From positions 1 to 31,988 of the forward strand of contig JAYOFM010000027.1 in assembly GCA_038117225.1 (NCBI GenBank): 31,988 nt of DNA, in the 5' to 3' direction. Every line of letters starts with the position of its first letter. Within the stretch, counting starts at the first letter, position 1. Both the position numbers and the translations under genes were made by a program. The stretch comes from JAYOFM01 sp038117225. GTDB lineage: Bacteria > Pseudomonadota > Alphaproteobacteria > Rhodospirillales > Casp-alpha2. The notes under the pieces are model-generated. The model saw only the letters and a program-made list of their open reading frames with translations. It did no database searches and was not told where the DNA came from. This document shows, one piece after another, positions 17,029 to 24,969 of the stretch.

Positions 17029-17991
17029 CTAGCCAAGCGCATCCGGCGCCACGCCGCTGTGGAGCAGGCCGTCGATGTTATCGAGGGCGCGGAAACCCAT
17101 GGCGTTGCGGGTATCCACCGTGGCGCTACCGATGTGCGGTGTCAGAAAGGCGTTGTCGAGATCGCGGTAACCGGGGTTGAGGTTCGGTTCACCATCGAAC
17201 ACGTCGAGCCCGGCGGCGGCGATGCGGCCGGATTTGAGCGCCGTGATGAAGGCATCGTCGTCGATGATGCCGCCGCGGGCGGTGTTCACCACCACGGCGC
17301 CCTCGGGCATCATCACGATACGCCGTGCATCAAGGAAGCCCGCCGTCTCCGGCGTCATCTCGCAGTGGATGGACAGGAAGTTTGCGACCCGGAGCAGGCT
17401 TTCGCCATCGGCGTGATACGTGGCGCCCTGCTCGAGGTCCGGCGTAAGGCGGCTTCTATTGTGGTAGTGAATGTCGAGTCCGAAGGCGCGGGCGCGCCGC
17501 GCCAGCGCGCGGCCGATGCGGCCCATGCCGAGAATACCGAGGCGGCGTCCCTGCAAGCCGACACCCAGCAGTTGCGTCGGCGTCCAGCCGTGCCAGCGGT
17601 CTTCCGTTACCATGGCCAGCGCCTCGCGTGCACGCCGGGACGCGCACAGCAGCAGCATCATGGCGATATCGGCGGTGGCTTCCGTCAGCACGTCCGGCGT
17701 ATTGGCGGCGACGATGCCGCGCCCGCTCAACGCCGCCACGTCCATGTGCTCGTAGCCGACGGAGAAAGTGGCGACGATCCGTACCGAGTCCGGCAGCAGC
17801 GCCACCTGCGCCGCGTCGAAGGGATTACGCGAACTGCACAGAATGGCATCGCACCCCAAGGCGGCGGCGGCCAGATCCTCGCGGCTCATCAATTCATCCG
17901 TTGGGTTGTCGACGCAATCGTAATCGCGCCGCGCGCGCGCCATGACGGCGTCCGGGAACACCCGGGTCAGCAACAGTCGGGGTTGGGTCAT
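17029..17991 (-). CDS. D-isomer-specific 2-hydroxyacid dehydrogenase (glyoxylate/hydroxypyruvate reductase-like)
   Basis: 320 aa, family length. NAD(P)-binding loop GMGRIG at 155-160, and catalytic residues R239 (NTARGG), E268 (FDGEP) and H286 (TPHIGS). At the end of the second Rossmann strand the sequence is HNRSR rather than an aspartate, which suggests NADPH preference and fits glyoxylate/hydroxypyruvate or 2-ketogluconate reductases. It is transcribed after the SDR gene with a 16-nt gap, so the two probably form an operon for a sugar-acid or hydroxyacid step. Confidence 0.93.
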   Translation of the reverse strand: MTQPRLLLTRVFPDAVMARARRDYDCVDNPTDELMSREDLAAAALGCDAILCSSRNPFDAAQVALLPDSVRIVATFSVGYEHMDVAALSGRGIVAANTPDVLTEATADIAMMLLLCASRRAREALAMVTEDRWHGWTPTQLLGVGLQGRRLGILGMGRIGRALARRARAFGLDIHYHNRSRLTPDLEQGATYHADGESLLRVANFLSIHCEMTPETAGFLDARRIVMMPEGAVVVNTARGGIIDDDAFITALKSGRIAAAGLDVFDGEPNLNPGYRDLDNAFLTPHIGSATVDTRNAMGFRALDNIDGLLHSGVAPDALG

Positions 17992-18007
17992 CGGCCTTCT
18001 CTATTCG

Positions 18008-18754
18008 TTAGATGCAACGTCCGCCATCCACTTCCAGGCAAACGCCGGTAATGAACTGGGCATCATCGGAGGCCAGGAACATTACCGCGGCGGCGATATC
18101 CTCGGCCGTCGACATGCGGCCCAGTGGGATGCCGGCGATGAATTTTTCACGGATTTCCGGGGTGTCCTCGCCGCCCATGAATTCGGCGGTCAAGCCGGTG
18201 GCGCCGATCACCGGGTTGACGGCGTTGACGCGGATGGCGTCGGGCGCCAGTTCCACCGCCATGGATTTGGTCAGCGTCACCACCGCGCCCTTGGTGCCGT
18301 TATACCAGGTCAAACCCGGGCGCGGCCGCACCGCCGCCGTCGACGCGGTGTTGATGATGACGCCGCCGCCGCGCCGTTTCAGCGCCGGCACGCCGTGGAT
18401 GGCTCCGAGATAGATGCTTTTCACGTTAACATCAAAAAGCCGGTCGAACTCGGCCTCGTCGACGTCCAGCATGGGGCGATTGCGCTGCGCGATGCCGGCA
18501 TTGTTGACCAGAATGTCGAGCCCGCCGAATTCGTCCTCGGCGCGCGCCACCATGGCCGCCACATCGGCGCTGTCGGAGACATCGGCGCGTTGAAACACGG
18601 CGCCGTCATGCGCCTGGGCGACCCGGTTGCCGTTGATTTCATACCGGTCGGCGACGACGACCCGGCAGCCTTCGACGATGAAGCGCGCGACGATGCCTTC
18701 GCCGAAGCCGGAGCCACCGCCGGTGACCACGGCGACCTTACCCTTGAGTTTCAT
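18008..18754 (-). CDS. Short-chain dehydrogenase/reductase (SDR)
   Basis: 248 aa classical SDR. Cofactor motif TGGGSGFG (11-18), D36 at the end of beta-2 indicating NAD(H), NNAG (84-87), and catalytic S138, Y151, K155. The C-terminus reads TGVCLEVDGGRCI, usual for the family. The substrate is not determinable; pairing with the 2-hydroxyacid dehydrogenase 16 nt downstream suggests sequential oxidation/reduction of one compound. It is the first gene of that pair. Confidence 0.93.
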   Translation of the reverse strand: MKLKGKVAVVTGGGSGFGEGIVARFIVEGCRVVVADRYEINGNRVAQAHDGAVFQRADVSDSADVAAMVARAEDEFGGLDILVNNAGIAQRNRPMLDVDEAEFDRLFDVNVKSIYLGAIHGVPALKRRGGGVIINTASTAAVRPRPGLTWYNGTKGAVVTLTKSMAVELAPDAIRVNAVNPVIGATGLTAEFMGGEDTPEIREKFIAGIPLGRMSTAEDIAAAVMFLASDDAQFITGVCLEVDGGRCI

Positions 18755-18845
18755 GCGTGCCCTCCCCGGTTGATGACCGACCGAGGGCCGAGAGTGCCGC
18801 CCTATATCGACGGAGGCAAGTTTCGAAGCGGCGCTCGCAGGCCAG

Positions 18846-19502
18846 CTAGTAGGCTTGGCCGCGCAGCACTTCCATGGCGGAATTCAATTGCGACATGCGC
18901 CGGTGATCGCCGAGCTCGCCATCCGGATGATGAATGGTGGCGAGCATGCGGAAGCGCGCCCTGAGGGTCGACTGATCGGGCATGCGGCCCGGCGGCAGGC
19001 CGAGCACGTGCAGCGCCTCGTCGCGGGTGCGCACGCCGTCCTCCAACGGATCGAACGACAGCACCGAGACCATGGCGCGCAGCCGAATCAATTCCTCGTC
19101 GGCCTCGGCCGAGCCGTCATCAATGCTTTCCGGCGTCAGCTCCATGACCGGTTCATCGGCTGCTTCCAGGCGCACGCCGGTTTCGCCGCGTGCCATGGCG
19201 AGCGCGATGGCCAGCGCCCGGCGCAGGGTCACCGGATCATAACCGGCGGCCATGCGCACCTGCAGGCGCGGCTTACGGCGCCACGGGCGACCCTTCGCGG
19301 AACCGGATTTGAGGATTACCACCTCGCGATCACTGGCTGTCGGCTCGCCGGGATCCGGATAGTCGCGAATGTCGTCGATCGGCACCACCAGCAGCACCGA
19401 GCGGGCGATATCGCCGGCATTGACGCCGCGGCGGTTGGCCAGCGCCAGGACATCGTCCCGAAACTGGCTGGCGCAGGGGATGGTGTAGGCTTTCTTGGTC
19501 AT
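18846..19502 (-). CDS. C-terminal J-domain protein
   Basis: 218 aa from the ATG at 19502, chosen because AAGGAAG lies at good spacing upstream; the frame opens earlier, at 19601. The HPD tripeptide of J-domains is at about 192-194 (TIHHPDGELGD) within an incomplete J-domain (about 160-214), preceded by EALHVLGLPPG. The N-terminal 150 residues (QFRDDVLALANRRGVNAGDIARSVL and a basic KGRPWRRKPRLQV stretch) are not assigned. J-domains stimulate DnaK ATPase, so this is likely a specialised co-chaperone with an unknown client. Almost 1 kb of non-coding DNA lies upstream. Confidence 0.8.
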   Translation of the reverse strand: MTKKAYTIPCASQFRDDVLALANRRGVNAGDIARSVLLVVPIDDIRDYPDPGEPTASDREVVILKSGSAKGRPWRRKPRLQVRMAAGYDPVTLRRALAIALAMARGETGVRLEAADEPVMELTPESIDDGSAEADEELIRLRAMVSVLSFDPLEDGVRTRDEALHVLGLPPGRMPDQSTLRARFRMLATIHHPDGELGDHRRMSQLNSAMEVLRGQAY

Positions 19503-19690
19503 GGTCATCTTCCTTGGCCGGCTGGTCGTGTTCGTGTGTATTTCCATTGCGCCCGTAAATATTGGCGCTGAATTCTGCCCTGCACAAACAGTGCCCGACA
19601 ACGACTTTACGCTTGGTTAACGCGAGGCCAACTACGTGGGTCGTTAGGTTCATGACGCGCGGAAATTCGCCGCGATCCGACGGAGAACGA

Positions 19691-19770
19691 CATATTATTA
19701 TTAATCTTATAAATACGATAATTAATATAAATTATTGATATTTATGTTTTTTGATTCAATTTTGCAAACT
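19691..19770. other. AT-rich island
   Basis: By direct count 11 of 80 bases are G or C (14%), in an otherwise strongly GC-rich window. It contains several ATTAAT and TATAA-like steps and a TTTATGTTTTTTG run. It lies about 190-270 nt upstream of the J-domain gene start. Possible roles are a promoter/UP-element region, a nucleoid-protein binding site, or a small foreign insertion; the sequence does not decide. Confidence 0.6.
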
Positions 19771-19840
19771 GCTATCTCCTATCTTCCGCAACGGTTATGT
19801 ACAGCCCAGACCGTCATTATTGAACCAGACCCGCGCCCTG

Positions 19841-19924
19841 AACGACGATTATTTTAGCGCCACGACACCGTCACGCGGGTCGATTCGCCCTATCGTGACT
19901 GCAATCGTCGTTAAGCGACGTCGC
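19841..19924. repeat. Nested inverted repeat, possible structured RNA or regulatory site
   Basis: Outer arms AACGACGATT (19841-19850) and AATCGTCGTT (19903-19912) are perfect 10-mers. Inside them GTCACG (19870-19875) pairs with CGTGAC (19894-19899), and GGG (19877-19879) faces CCC (19888-19890) around an 8-nt loop. The palindrome GCGACGTCGC (19915-19924) follows. No T-tract follows. Confidence 0.45.
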
Positions 19925-20427
19925 CGCATCAGGTTTTACGCATAATTCGTTGTGTATTCGGCAGTGATCGTCACGCATGGGTAACGCCAAGGGTGCCGGC
20001 GGACCATGGATTGATCCTAATGCGGTGCCGACAACAGGTGTCGATTAAGCGCGGCGACCGGCGCCTGACCGTCCACGCCTGAGTCGTTCGCGTTGGCGAT
20101 ACGTCGGTTTCGATAGCGTGTCAGCAACCTCAGTCCGACGATCTTCGGCGCCAGCGAGACCGCCCCGTCCATTGGGTCGTTAGAGCTTAAAATGCCCGGA
20201 AACATAGGATTGTTACGGCTCCGACTGATTCCGAATCGAGACCCCAACGGCATCGGAACACGGCCGGGGTCGGCCAACCGCCGGCCGCCCCGACGACGCC
20301 ATATCATCGGCGCGGATGGATCAAAGGCCCGGCCAGCTCAGGCCCGTTGAAACGCCCCCGGACCGATTGAGGCGCTAAATGGCCGAGCATCGATTCAACA
20401 TCGAAAATACCATGCGTGACGCCATCG

Positions 20428-20452
20428 CCCGCCAGACTGTTCGGCTGGCGGG
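20428..20452 (-). terminator. Hairpin downstream of the amidase gene
   Basis: Perfect 8-bp stem CCCGCCAG/CTGGCGGG with a 9-nt loop, 43-67 nt beyond the amidase stop. On the minus strand TTTT occurs only about 20 nt later, so this is at best a weak or rho-assisted terminator. Confidence 0.4.
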
Positions 20453-20494
20453 GTGGCCAAACACCATCGGAATAGCCCGTCGGACGATAGCGGA

Positions 20495-21898
20495 TCAACC
20501 AACGGCGGGTGCGATATTTGCAAGCAGCCAACGCGCGATCGCCGTCACGCGAGCGTCTTCCTGCTGCTGGCCGATGATCTGCAGACCGACCGGCAGACCG
20601 CCGACGGCCATCAGCGGCACCGTGACCACCGGCGCGCCGAGCATGGAACTGGGATAGTTGAACACCGGATCGCCGGTCGGGTTGGGCGCCAGCGGCTGGC
20701 CCGGCGTGTCGCCCGGCCACAACGACGCCGGTCCGGGGCAGGCGAAGCTGATGGCGGCATCGGCCAGCGGCGCCAGGGTGGCGTGGTTGAGCCGCGCCGT
20801 CTGCCGGCGCAACACCAGGGCCCGATAATCATTGGGCGTCATCGCCTCGGCCTTGGCCAGGGTCCCCTTGATGCGCTGGCTCATGCCGTCGGCGTCACGA
20901 TCGGCCAGATTGCGCAGGCCCCAGCGGTTTTCCCAGGCGGTGATGGTGCCGCAGACATGGCCGGCGTCACCGATACTCTGCTCGAAGGTCTCAACCCAGG
21001 TGTGATCGGCGCGGCGGATCAGTGTCATCCCGGCCCGTTCGAGATTTTCCATCAGTGCCGCGAACGCCGCCTTGGAGGCATCGTCGGTGCGCGCCCAGCC
21101 TTCGGTTTCCAGCACGATCAAACGCTGGGGTTTTATCGGCTCCGGCGTCGTCATCGGGCCCATCAGGCCGGTGTGGCCCGGGTCGCCGCCGGCGCGGCTG
21201 GCGATCTCAATGGCGACCTGCCACATGTCCTCGATGCAGCCGGCGTGCGGTCCGTGGGTGCTCATGGAGGTGGTCTGGCGTTCACCCCGGTGAATGCCGC
21301 CCTGGGTCGGTTTCAGGGCGAGGTTGCCGCAGTAGGCCGCCGGGCGGATGATCGAGCCGCCGACCTGGGTGCCGATGGCCGCCGGCATCATACGCGCGGC
21401 CACCGCCGCCGCCGAGCCGGATGACGAGCCGCCGGGCGTGCGCGTGGCATCGAACGGATTGGTGGTCGGCCCCGGGTGATTGCCGCCCAGCTCCGCTGTC
21501 ACGGTCTTGCCGAAAATCACCGCGCCGGCCTGGCGCAGCGCCCAGACCAGGGAATTGTCGTTCTTGGGAAAATTGCCTTCATAGGCCTTGCAGTTCATCT
21601 GCGTCGGCATGTCCTTGGTTTCCAGAAGATCCTTGATACCCACCGGCATGCCGTCGATGGCGGATAGCGGCCGGCCGGCCCGCCAGCGCTCGCTGCTGGC
21701 GTCGGCGGAGGCGCGGGCCAGGTCCTGATCCAGAAAGGCGAACGCCTGAACCACCGGTTCCTCGGCGGCAACCGTTTCCAGGCAGCGTTCCAGGTAGGCG
21801 CGCGGCGTGTCGGTGCCGTCACCGAAGGCCGGAACGACATCATGAAAGGTCCGCGCCTTGAACGTCGCGGGGTCGTAGGTTTTCGGATCCATGGGCAT
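20495..21898 (-). CDS. Amidase-signature (AS) family hydrolase
   Basis: 467 aa from the ATG at 21898 (AGGA 8 nt upstream). The Ser-cisSer-Lys triad can be placed at K89 (GIKDLLE), S158 (first Ser of the GGSSSGS motif) and S182 (GTQVGGSIIRPA), with the correct 24-residue spacing between the serines. Note GSIIRPA where many members have GSIRxPA. The C-terminal half (FNYPSSMLGAPVVTVPL ... LPVGLQIIG) is typical. It hydrolyses an unknown amide. It is not obviously a GatA because no gatB or gatC is nearby. It stands alone, divergent from the flagellin-like gene. Confidence 0.93.
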   Translation of the reverse strand: MPMDPKTYDPATFKARTFHDVVPAFGDGTDTPRAYLERCLETVAAEEPVVQAFAFLDQDLARASADASSERWRAGRPLSAIDGMPVGIKDLLETKDMPTQMNCKAYEGNFPKNDNSLVWALRQAGAVIFGKTVTAELGGNHPGPTTNPFDATRTPGGSSSGSAAAVAARMMPAAIGTQVGGSIIRPAAYCGNLALKPTQGGIHRGERQTTSMSTHGPHAGCIEDMWQVAIEIASRAGGDPGHTGLMGPMTTPEPIKPQRLIVLETEGWARTDDASKAAFAALMENLERAGMTLIRRADHTWVETFEQSIGDAGHVCGTITAWENRWGLRNLADRDADGMSQRIKGTLAKAEAMTPNDYRALVLRRQTARLNHATLAPLADAAISFACPGPASLWPGDTPGQPLAPNPTGDPVFNYPSSMLGAPVVTVPLMAVGGLPVGLQIIGQQQEDARVTAIARWLLANIAPAVG

Positions 21899-22141
21899 CG
21901 GGCGCGTCCTTTCGTTGGGCCGGTGTTCGCAGTTCCAGCACCGGGATAATGGCGCAAGGACGCGGGAAGGCAAAGACAGGCGTTAACCATACGGCGCCAG
22001 GAAGATTCCCAAGCCCTTGATAAATCGCTACGATCCGTCTCTCGAATGGTTAACGCGGGAGAACGCCGCCGCCCGGACCACGCGTCGGGGCGAGCCATTG
22101 GCCCACCGCAGAAGGCGCAACGCGAGAGAAGAACGCCGGCC

Positions 22142-22891
22142 ATGGCCGACCTCATCTCTTCGGTTTCCCTGCAGTTCGCCGCCAGCAACCGTCAGGCGCT
22201 GGGCACCATCGGTCGCGCGCGCTCAACCGTCGCGCCATTCGCCACGGAACTGCCACAAGCGCTCGAGGCGACCCGCGCGCGCGGTGAAATAACCCTCAAT
22301 GCCGCGACGGGGGGCACCGCCATCAGCCGCGCGCTGACCGCCGGTTTTGCCATCCTCAGTGCGTTGCAAGGACTTGAAAGCAACCTTGTCATCGCCACCT
22401 CGGATGGCCTGACCTCGCCCGATACGGGGCTGACGCTGGGCATCAGCGGCGCCGCGCTGAACGGCACCGGTACCGGCACGCGGGTGTCGCGGCTCAACAT
22501 TTCGAGCGCGCTCGGCCGCGCCATTGGCGCCATCAACGATCTTGTCGATGCATCGGCGACCGGCCAGGCCAACCTTATTTCCTCGAGAGGACGAAGCGTT
22601 ACCATCCGCTCGACCGACTATGGCGGCCGCATCACGGTCTCCCCGCAGCCGCTCGATTCGCTCGGTCTCAACCTGGACGATCTGTCGACGCTGACCCGCG
22701 GCGAAGCGTCGGCGGCGCTGTCGCGCATCCGCAGCGCCATCGTCATCGCCGCCAGCCGTGTCGACAACCTGGAAGCCCTGCAACGGTCGCTCGGCCTGGC
22801 CAGCGGTTTCAGTCAGAGCTTCAACCGCATCTCCAGCGGCGGCCTGGAGCAATCGCTGCCACAGGGCAGTTTCGTCAACCTGGTCGCATGA
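22142..22891 (+). CDS. Orphan flagellin-like or secreted filament-like protein
   Basis: 249 aa from the ATG at 22142 (weak GAGAAG upstream; the frame opens at 22046). The composition is unusual: Ala/Ser/Leu/Gly/Thr-rich with no Cys, Trp, His or Lys and a single Tyr, as in exported filament proteins. The part from INDLVDASATGQANLIS through VTIRSTDYGGRITVSP to LGLNLDDLS and the following Ala-rich helix resembles the C-terminal half of alphaproteobacterial flagellins. The N-terminus (ADLISSVSLQFAASNRQALGTI) does not clearly match the flagellin D0 motif and has no Sec signal. No flagellar gene is nearby. The function assignment is tentative. Confidence 0.55.
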   Translation: MADLISSVSLQFAASNRQALGTIGRARSTVAPFATELPQALEATRARGEITLNAATGGTAISRALTAGFAILSALQGLESNLVIATSDGLTSPDTGLTLGISGAALNGTGTGTRVSRLNISSALGRAIGAINDLVDASATGQANLISSRGRSVTIRSTDYGGRITVSPQPLDSLGLNLDDLSTLTRGEASAALSRIRSAIVIAASRVDNLEALQRSLGLASGFSQSFNRISSGGLEQSLPQGSFVNLVA

Positions 22892-22916
22892 CGCCATTTC
22901 GTTAATCGCCGTTCTG

Positions 22917-22939
22917 ACGTACGTTCCAAATGCGTACGC
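22917..22939. promoter_or_regulatory. Tandem palindromes ACGTACGT and GCGTACGC
   Basis: Two 8-bp palindromes sharing the core CGTACG, at 22917-22924 and 22932-22939, with centres 15 bp apart. They lie 28-50 nt upstream of the class-V aminotransferase start at 22967, a typical operator position. The regulator is unknown. Confidence 0.45.
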
Positions 22940-22966
22940 GAATGCAAATTGATTGGCGGTGTTTTC

Positions 22967-24181
22967 ATGGATGATCTTTCCTCATCGGCTGGCACTCTCG
23001 GTATCGAGGAGGCGCGCGGCTTGTTCGCCAGTGATCAAGACACGGCGTACTTCAGCACCTGCACCCGGGGCCTTCTACCGTTGCCGGCGCGGGCGGCGTT
23101 GGAGCGCCACCTGGACGGATTGCAGAGCGGGCATACCGACAAGCAAGCCCTGTTCGCCGCCGTCGAGAACACCCGGCGAGCCTTCGCCCGGCTGGTTCAC
23201 TGCGACACCGATGAGGTCGCCTACACCAAGAACGTTTCCGAGGGATTGAACATGATCGCCGCCGCGCTCGACTGGCGGCCGGGCGATAACGTGGTGGTCT
23301 GCCTCGACATGGAACACCCGAACAACGTCTACCCGTGGCTCAACCAGCATGCCCGCAACGGCGTCGAGGTGCGCGCCGTGTCGCATCACGGCGGCCATGT
23401 GGATGCGCAACGGCTGATCGATGCCATGGACGAGCGGACGCGGTTGGTGACCATGCCGACGGTCACCTTCTCGCCAGGCTTTCGCGCCGATGTCGCCGCC
23501 GTCGGCCGGATCTGCCGGGAACGGGATGTTTTTCTGCTGGTCGATGCGGTGCAGTCCGTCGGCATTCTCGATACCGACGTTGCGGCGCTCGGCGTCGATG
23601 GCCTCGCGGTGTCGACGCAAAAAGGGCTTTGCGGCCTTTACGGCATGGGTTTCCTGTATTGCCGGCGCGCATGGGCGGAGCGGCTGACGCCGGTCTATTT
23701 GGCGCGCTTCAGCGTCGATCTCGGCGCTGGCGCGCACGAGGCCACGTTGGGGGGCGAGGACTATCGGCTGATGCCGGGCGCCGGGCGGTTCGATCTGGGC
23801 AATTACAATTACCCGGGAGTCGTCGTCGCCGAGCAAACGTTGGACATCATCAACCGGGTCGGCACGCCGGCAATCGAGGCGCACGTGACAACCTTGGCGG
23901 CGCGCTTGATCGATGGCCTGCTGGAACAGGGTCTGCCGGTCGCCGGCGGCGCCGCGGGGCCGCACACCGGCAGCATCATCTGCATCGGCGATATCGGCGC
24001 GGGCGGCCATGATTCCACGGATGATCCGGAAATCAGCAGCCTGTCGGCGCATCTGAGCAGCGGCGGGATCGTCCATACGATCCGTCGCGGCGTGATTCGC
24101 CTTGCCCTTCATCTCTATACCGATGACGACGATGTCGATCGCCTGCTGGCCTGCGCGGGGCGGCGGCCGGGCGCGCGTTAA
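22967..24181 (+). CDS. Class-V aminotransferase-fold PLP enzyme (isopenicillin-N-epimerase/cysteine-desulfurase-like), copy A
   Basis: 404 aa from the ATG at 22967. PLP residues: K219 (STQKGLCG) forms the aldimine, D193 and Q196 lie in VDAVQSVG, and H117 in MEHPNN stacks on the ring. Near the C-terminus, where cysteine desulfurases have a GxHC loop, the sequence reads TIRRGVIRLALHLYTDDDDV with no cysteine, so sulfur mobilisation is unlikely. The N-terminal LDNAA-type motif is replaced by FSTCTRGLLPLP. Likely reactions are transamination, epimerisation or beta-elimination on an amino acid. It lies 83 nt upstream of the GntR gene, and a related copy is at 30592. Confidence 0.85.
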   Translation: MDDLSSSAGTLGIEEARGLFASDQDTAYFSTCTRGLLPLPARAALERHLDGLQSGHTDKQALFAAVENTRRAFARLVHCDTDEVAYTKNVSEGLNMIAAALDWRPGDNVVVCLDMEHPNNVYPWLNQHARNGVEVRAVSHHGGHVDAQRLIDAMDERTRLVTMPTVTFSPGFRADVAAVGRICRERDVFLLVDAVQSVGILDTDVAALGVDGLAVSTQKGLCGLYGMGFLYCRRAWAERLTPVYLARFSVDLGAGAHEATLGGEDYRLMPGAGRFDLGNYNYPGVVVAEQTLDIINRVGTPAIEAHVTTLAARLIDGLLEQGLPVAGGAAGPHTGSIICIGDIGAGGHDSTDDPEISSLSAHLSSGGIVHTIRRGVIRLALHLYTDDDDVDRLLACAGRRPGAR

Positions 24182-24250
24182 GCAAAAGGCGGCAAGCGTG
24201 CATGCCCCGATGAGCCGACGATTCGCCGTTTGACTCTCGCGCGGAATCAA

Positions 24251-24264
24251 ACTGGTATACCGGT
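24251..24264. promoter_or_regulatory. Putative GntR-family operator abutting the gntR start
   Basis: ACTGGTATACCGGT is a 14-bp inverted repeat with 12 of 14 positions symmetric around a perfect GGTATACC core. It resembles the T-N-GT-N-AC-N-A style of operators bound by FadR/VanR-type GntR regulators. It ends one base before the GntR start codon (24265), which suggests autoregulation. Confidence 0.6.
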
Positions 24265-24969
24265 ATGGCGGAAGCATTGCAGTTTGAACGCGACCGGGCC
24301 TACGGCGGTCTCCTCGATCTGATCATGAGCGGTGGGCTCGATCCGGACGCGCCGCTTTCTGAACGCAAACTCGCCGATTCACTGGACATCGGGCGGACGC
24401 CAATCCGCGAGGCCCTGCGCGATCTGGCGCGCGATGGCGTGCTGGAAGTACGCCCCGCGCGCGGCACCTATGTGCGCCAACTATCGGCCGAGGATGTGCG
24501 CGAGATCTATGAAGTACGCCAAGGCCTGGAAGGTCTGGCGGCGTTCTTGGCGGCGGAACGGGGCGCCACGCCGGAACTCAGCGCCTACGGCCCGATGTTT
24601 CGCAAGATGATCGAACGGCCCGAGGCGTTCGATCCCGAGGAGACTTATGAGACCGGCGCCCGCTTCCATACCGAGATGTTCAGGGCCACCGGAAACCGCC
24701 AACTGCTCAATATCTTCGAGCCGCTGCGACTGCGCTTTCGCCTGGCGCTGGCGCTGCCACGTTTTTACGATCACCAGCGGGTTCGTGAATCGGTCGAAGA
24801 GCACCTCGCCATCCTTGATGCAATTGAGGCCGGTGACGGCGTCGCCGCCCGCCGCCACATCTGCGATCATCTGTCGAAAGGGTCCGAGGTGCGTTCGCGC
24901 ATCTTCGCCGATCTCGCCAAATCACGACGTCCGTCCACGGCACGGGACCTGGAGGCCGTCGAGCCATGA
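24265..24969 (+). CDS. GntR-family transcriptional regulator with FCD domain
   Basis: 234 aa. N-terminal winged helix-turn-helix (about 8-72; LSERKLADSLDIGRTPIREALRDLARDGVLEVRPARGTYV when read in pieces 31-70). C-terminal FCD ligand-binding domain (about 78-210) with the helical motif FHTEMFRATGN (H135), EEHLAILDAI (H180) and DHLS (H202) that form the usual metal/ligand site. The residue usually Asp four places before H135 is Gly131. FCD regulators commonly sense organic or amino acids. Its stop overlaps the next gene's start as ATGA, so regulator and threonine-synthase-like enzyme are translated together. It probably controls the surrounding uptake/catabolic genes. Confidence 0.93.
   Translation: MAEALQFERDRAYGGLLDLIMSGGLDPDAPLSERKLADSLDIGRTPIREALRDLARDGVLEVRPARGTYVRQLSAEDVREIYEVRQGLEGLAAFLAAERGATPELSAYGPMFRKMIERPEAFDPEETYETGARFHTEMFRATGNRQLLNIFEPLRLRFRLALALPRFYDHQRVRESVEEHLAILDAIEAGDGVAARRHICDHLSKGSEVRSRIFADLAKSRRPSTARDLEAVEP

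Larger units (their letters stand above)
19503..20494. other. Near-1-kb non-coding region
   Basis: No convincing gene. It holds an AT-rich island (19691-19770), a nested inverted repeat (19841-19912), a 10-bp palindrome GCGACGTCGC (19915-19924) and a hairpin (20428-20452). Short open frames at 19751-19945 (plus) and 20017-20307 (minus) have no recognisable features and no good ribosome site. Promoters of the J-domain gene presumably lie at its left end. Confidence 0.7.

Noticed and set aside
19870..19899. tRNA-like T-arm around GGGTCGATTCGCCC
   Set aside because: The loop does not fit TTCRANY and no acceptor or anticodon stems can be formed around it.
19691..19924. Replication origin at the AT island
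   Set aside because: Only poor DnaA-box matches (about 7 of 9 at best), no cluster of them, and none of the usual origin-neighbour genes.
20017..20307. 96-codon minus-strand open frame
   Set aside because: No recognisable domain, no good ribosome site and Arg-rich random-like composition; left as non-coding.
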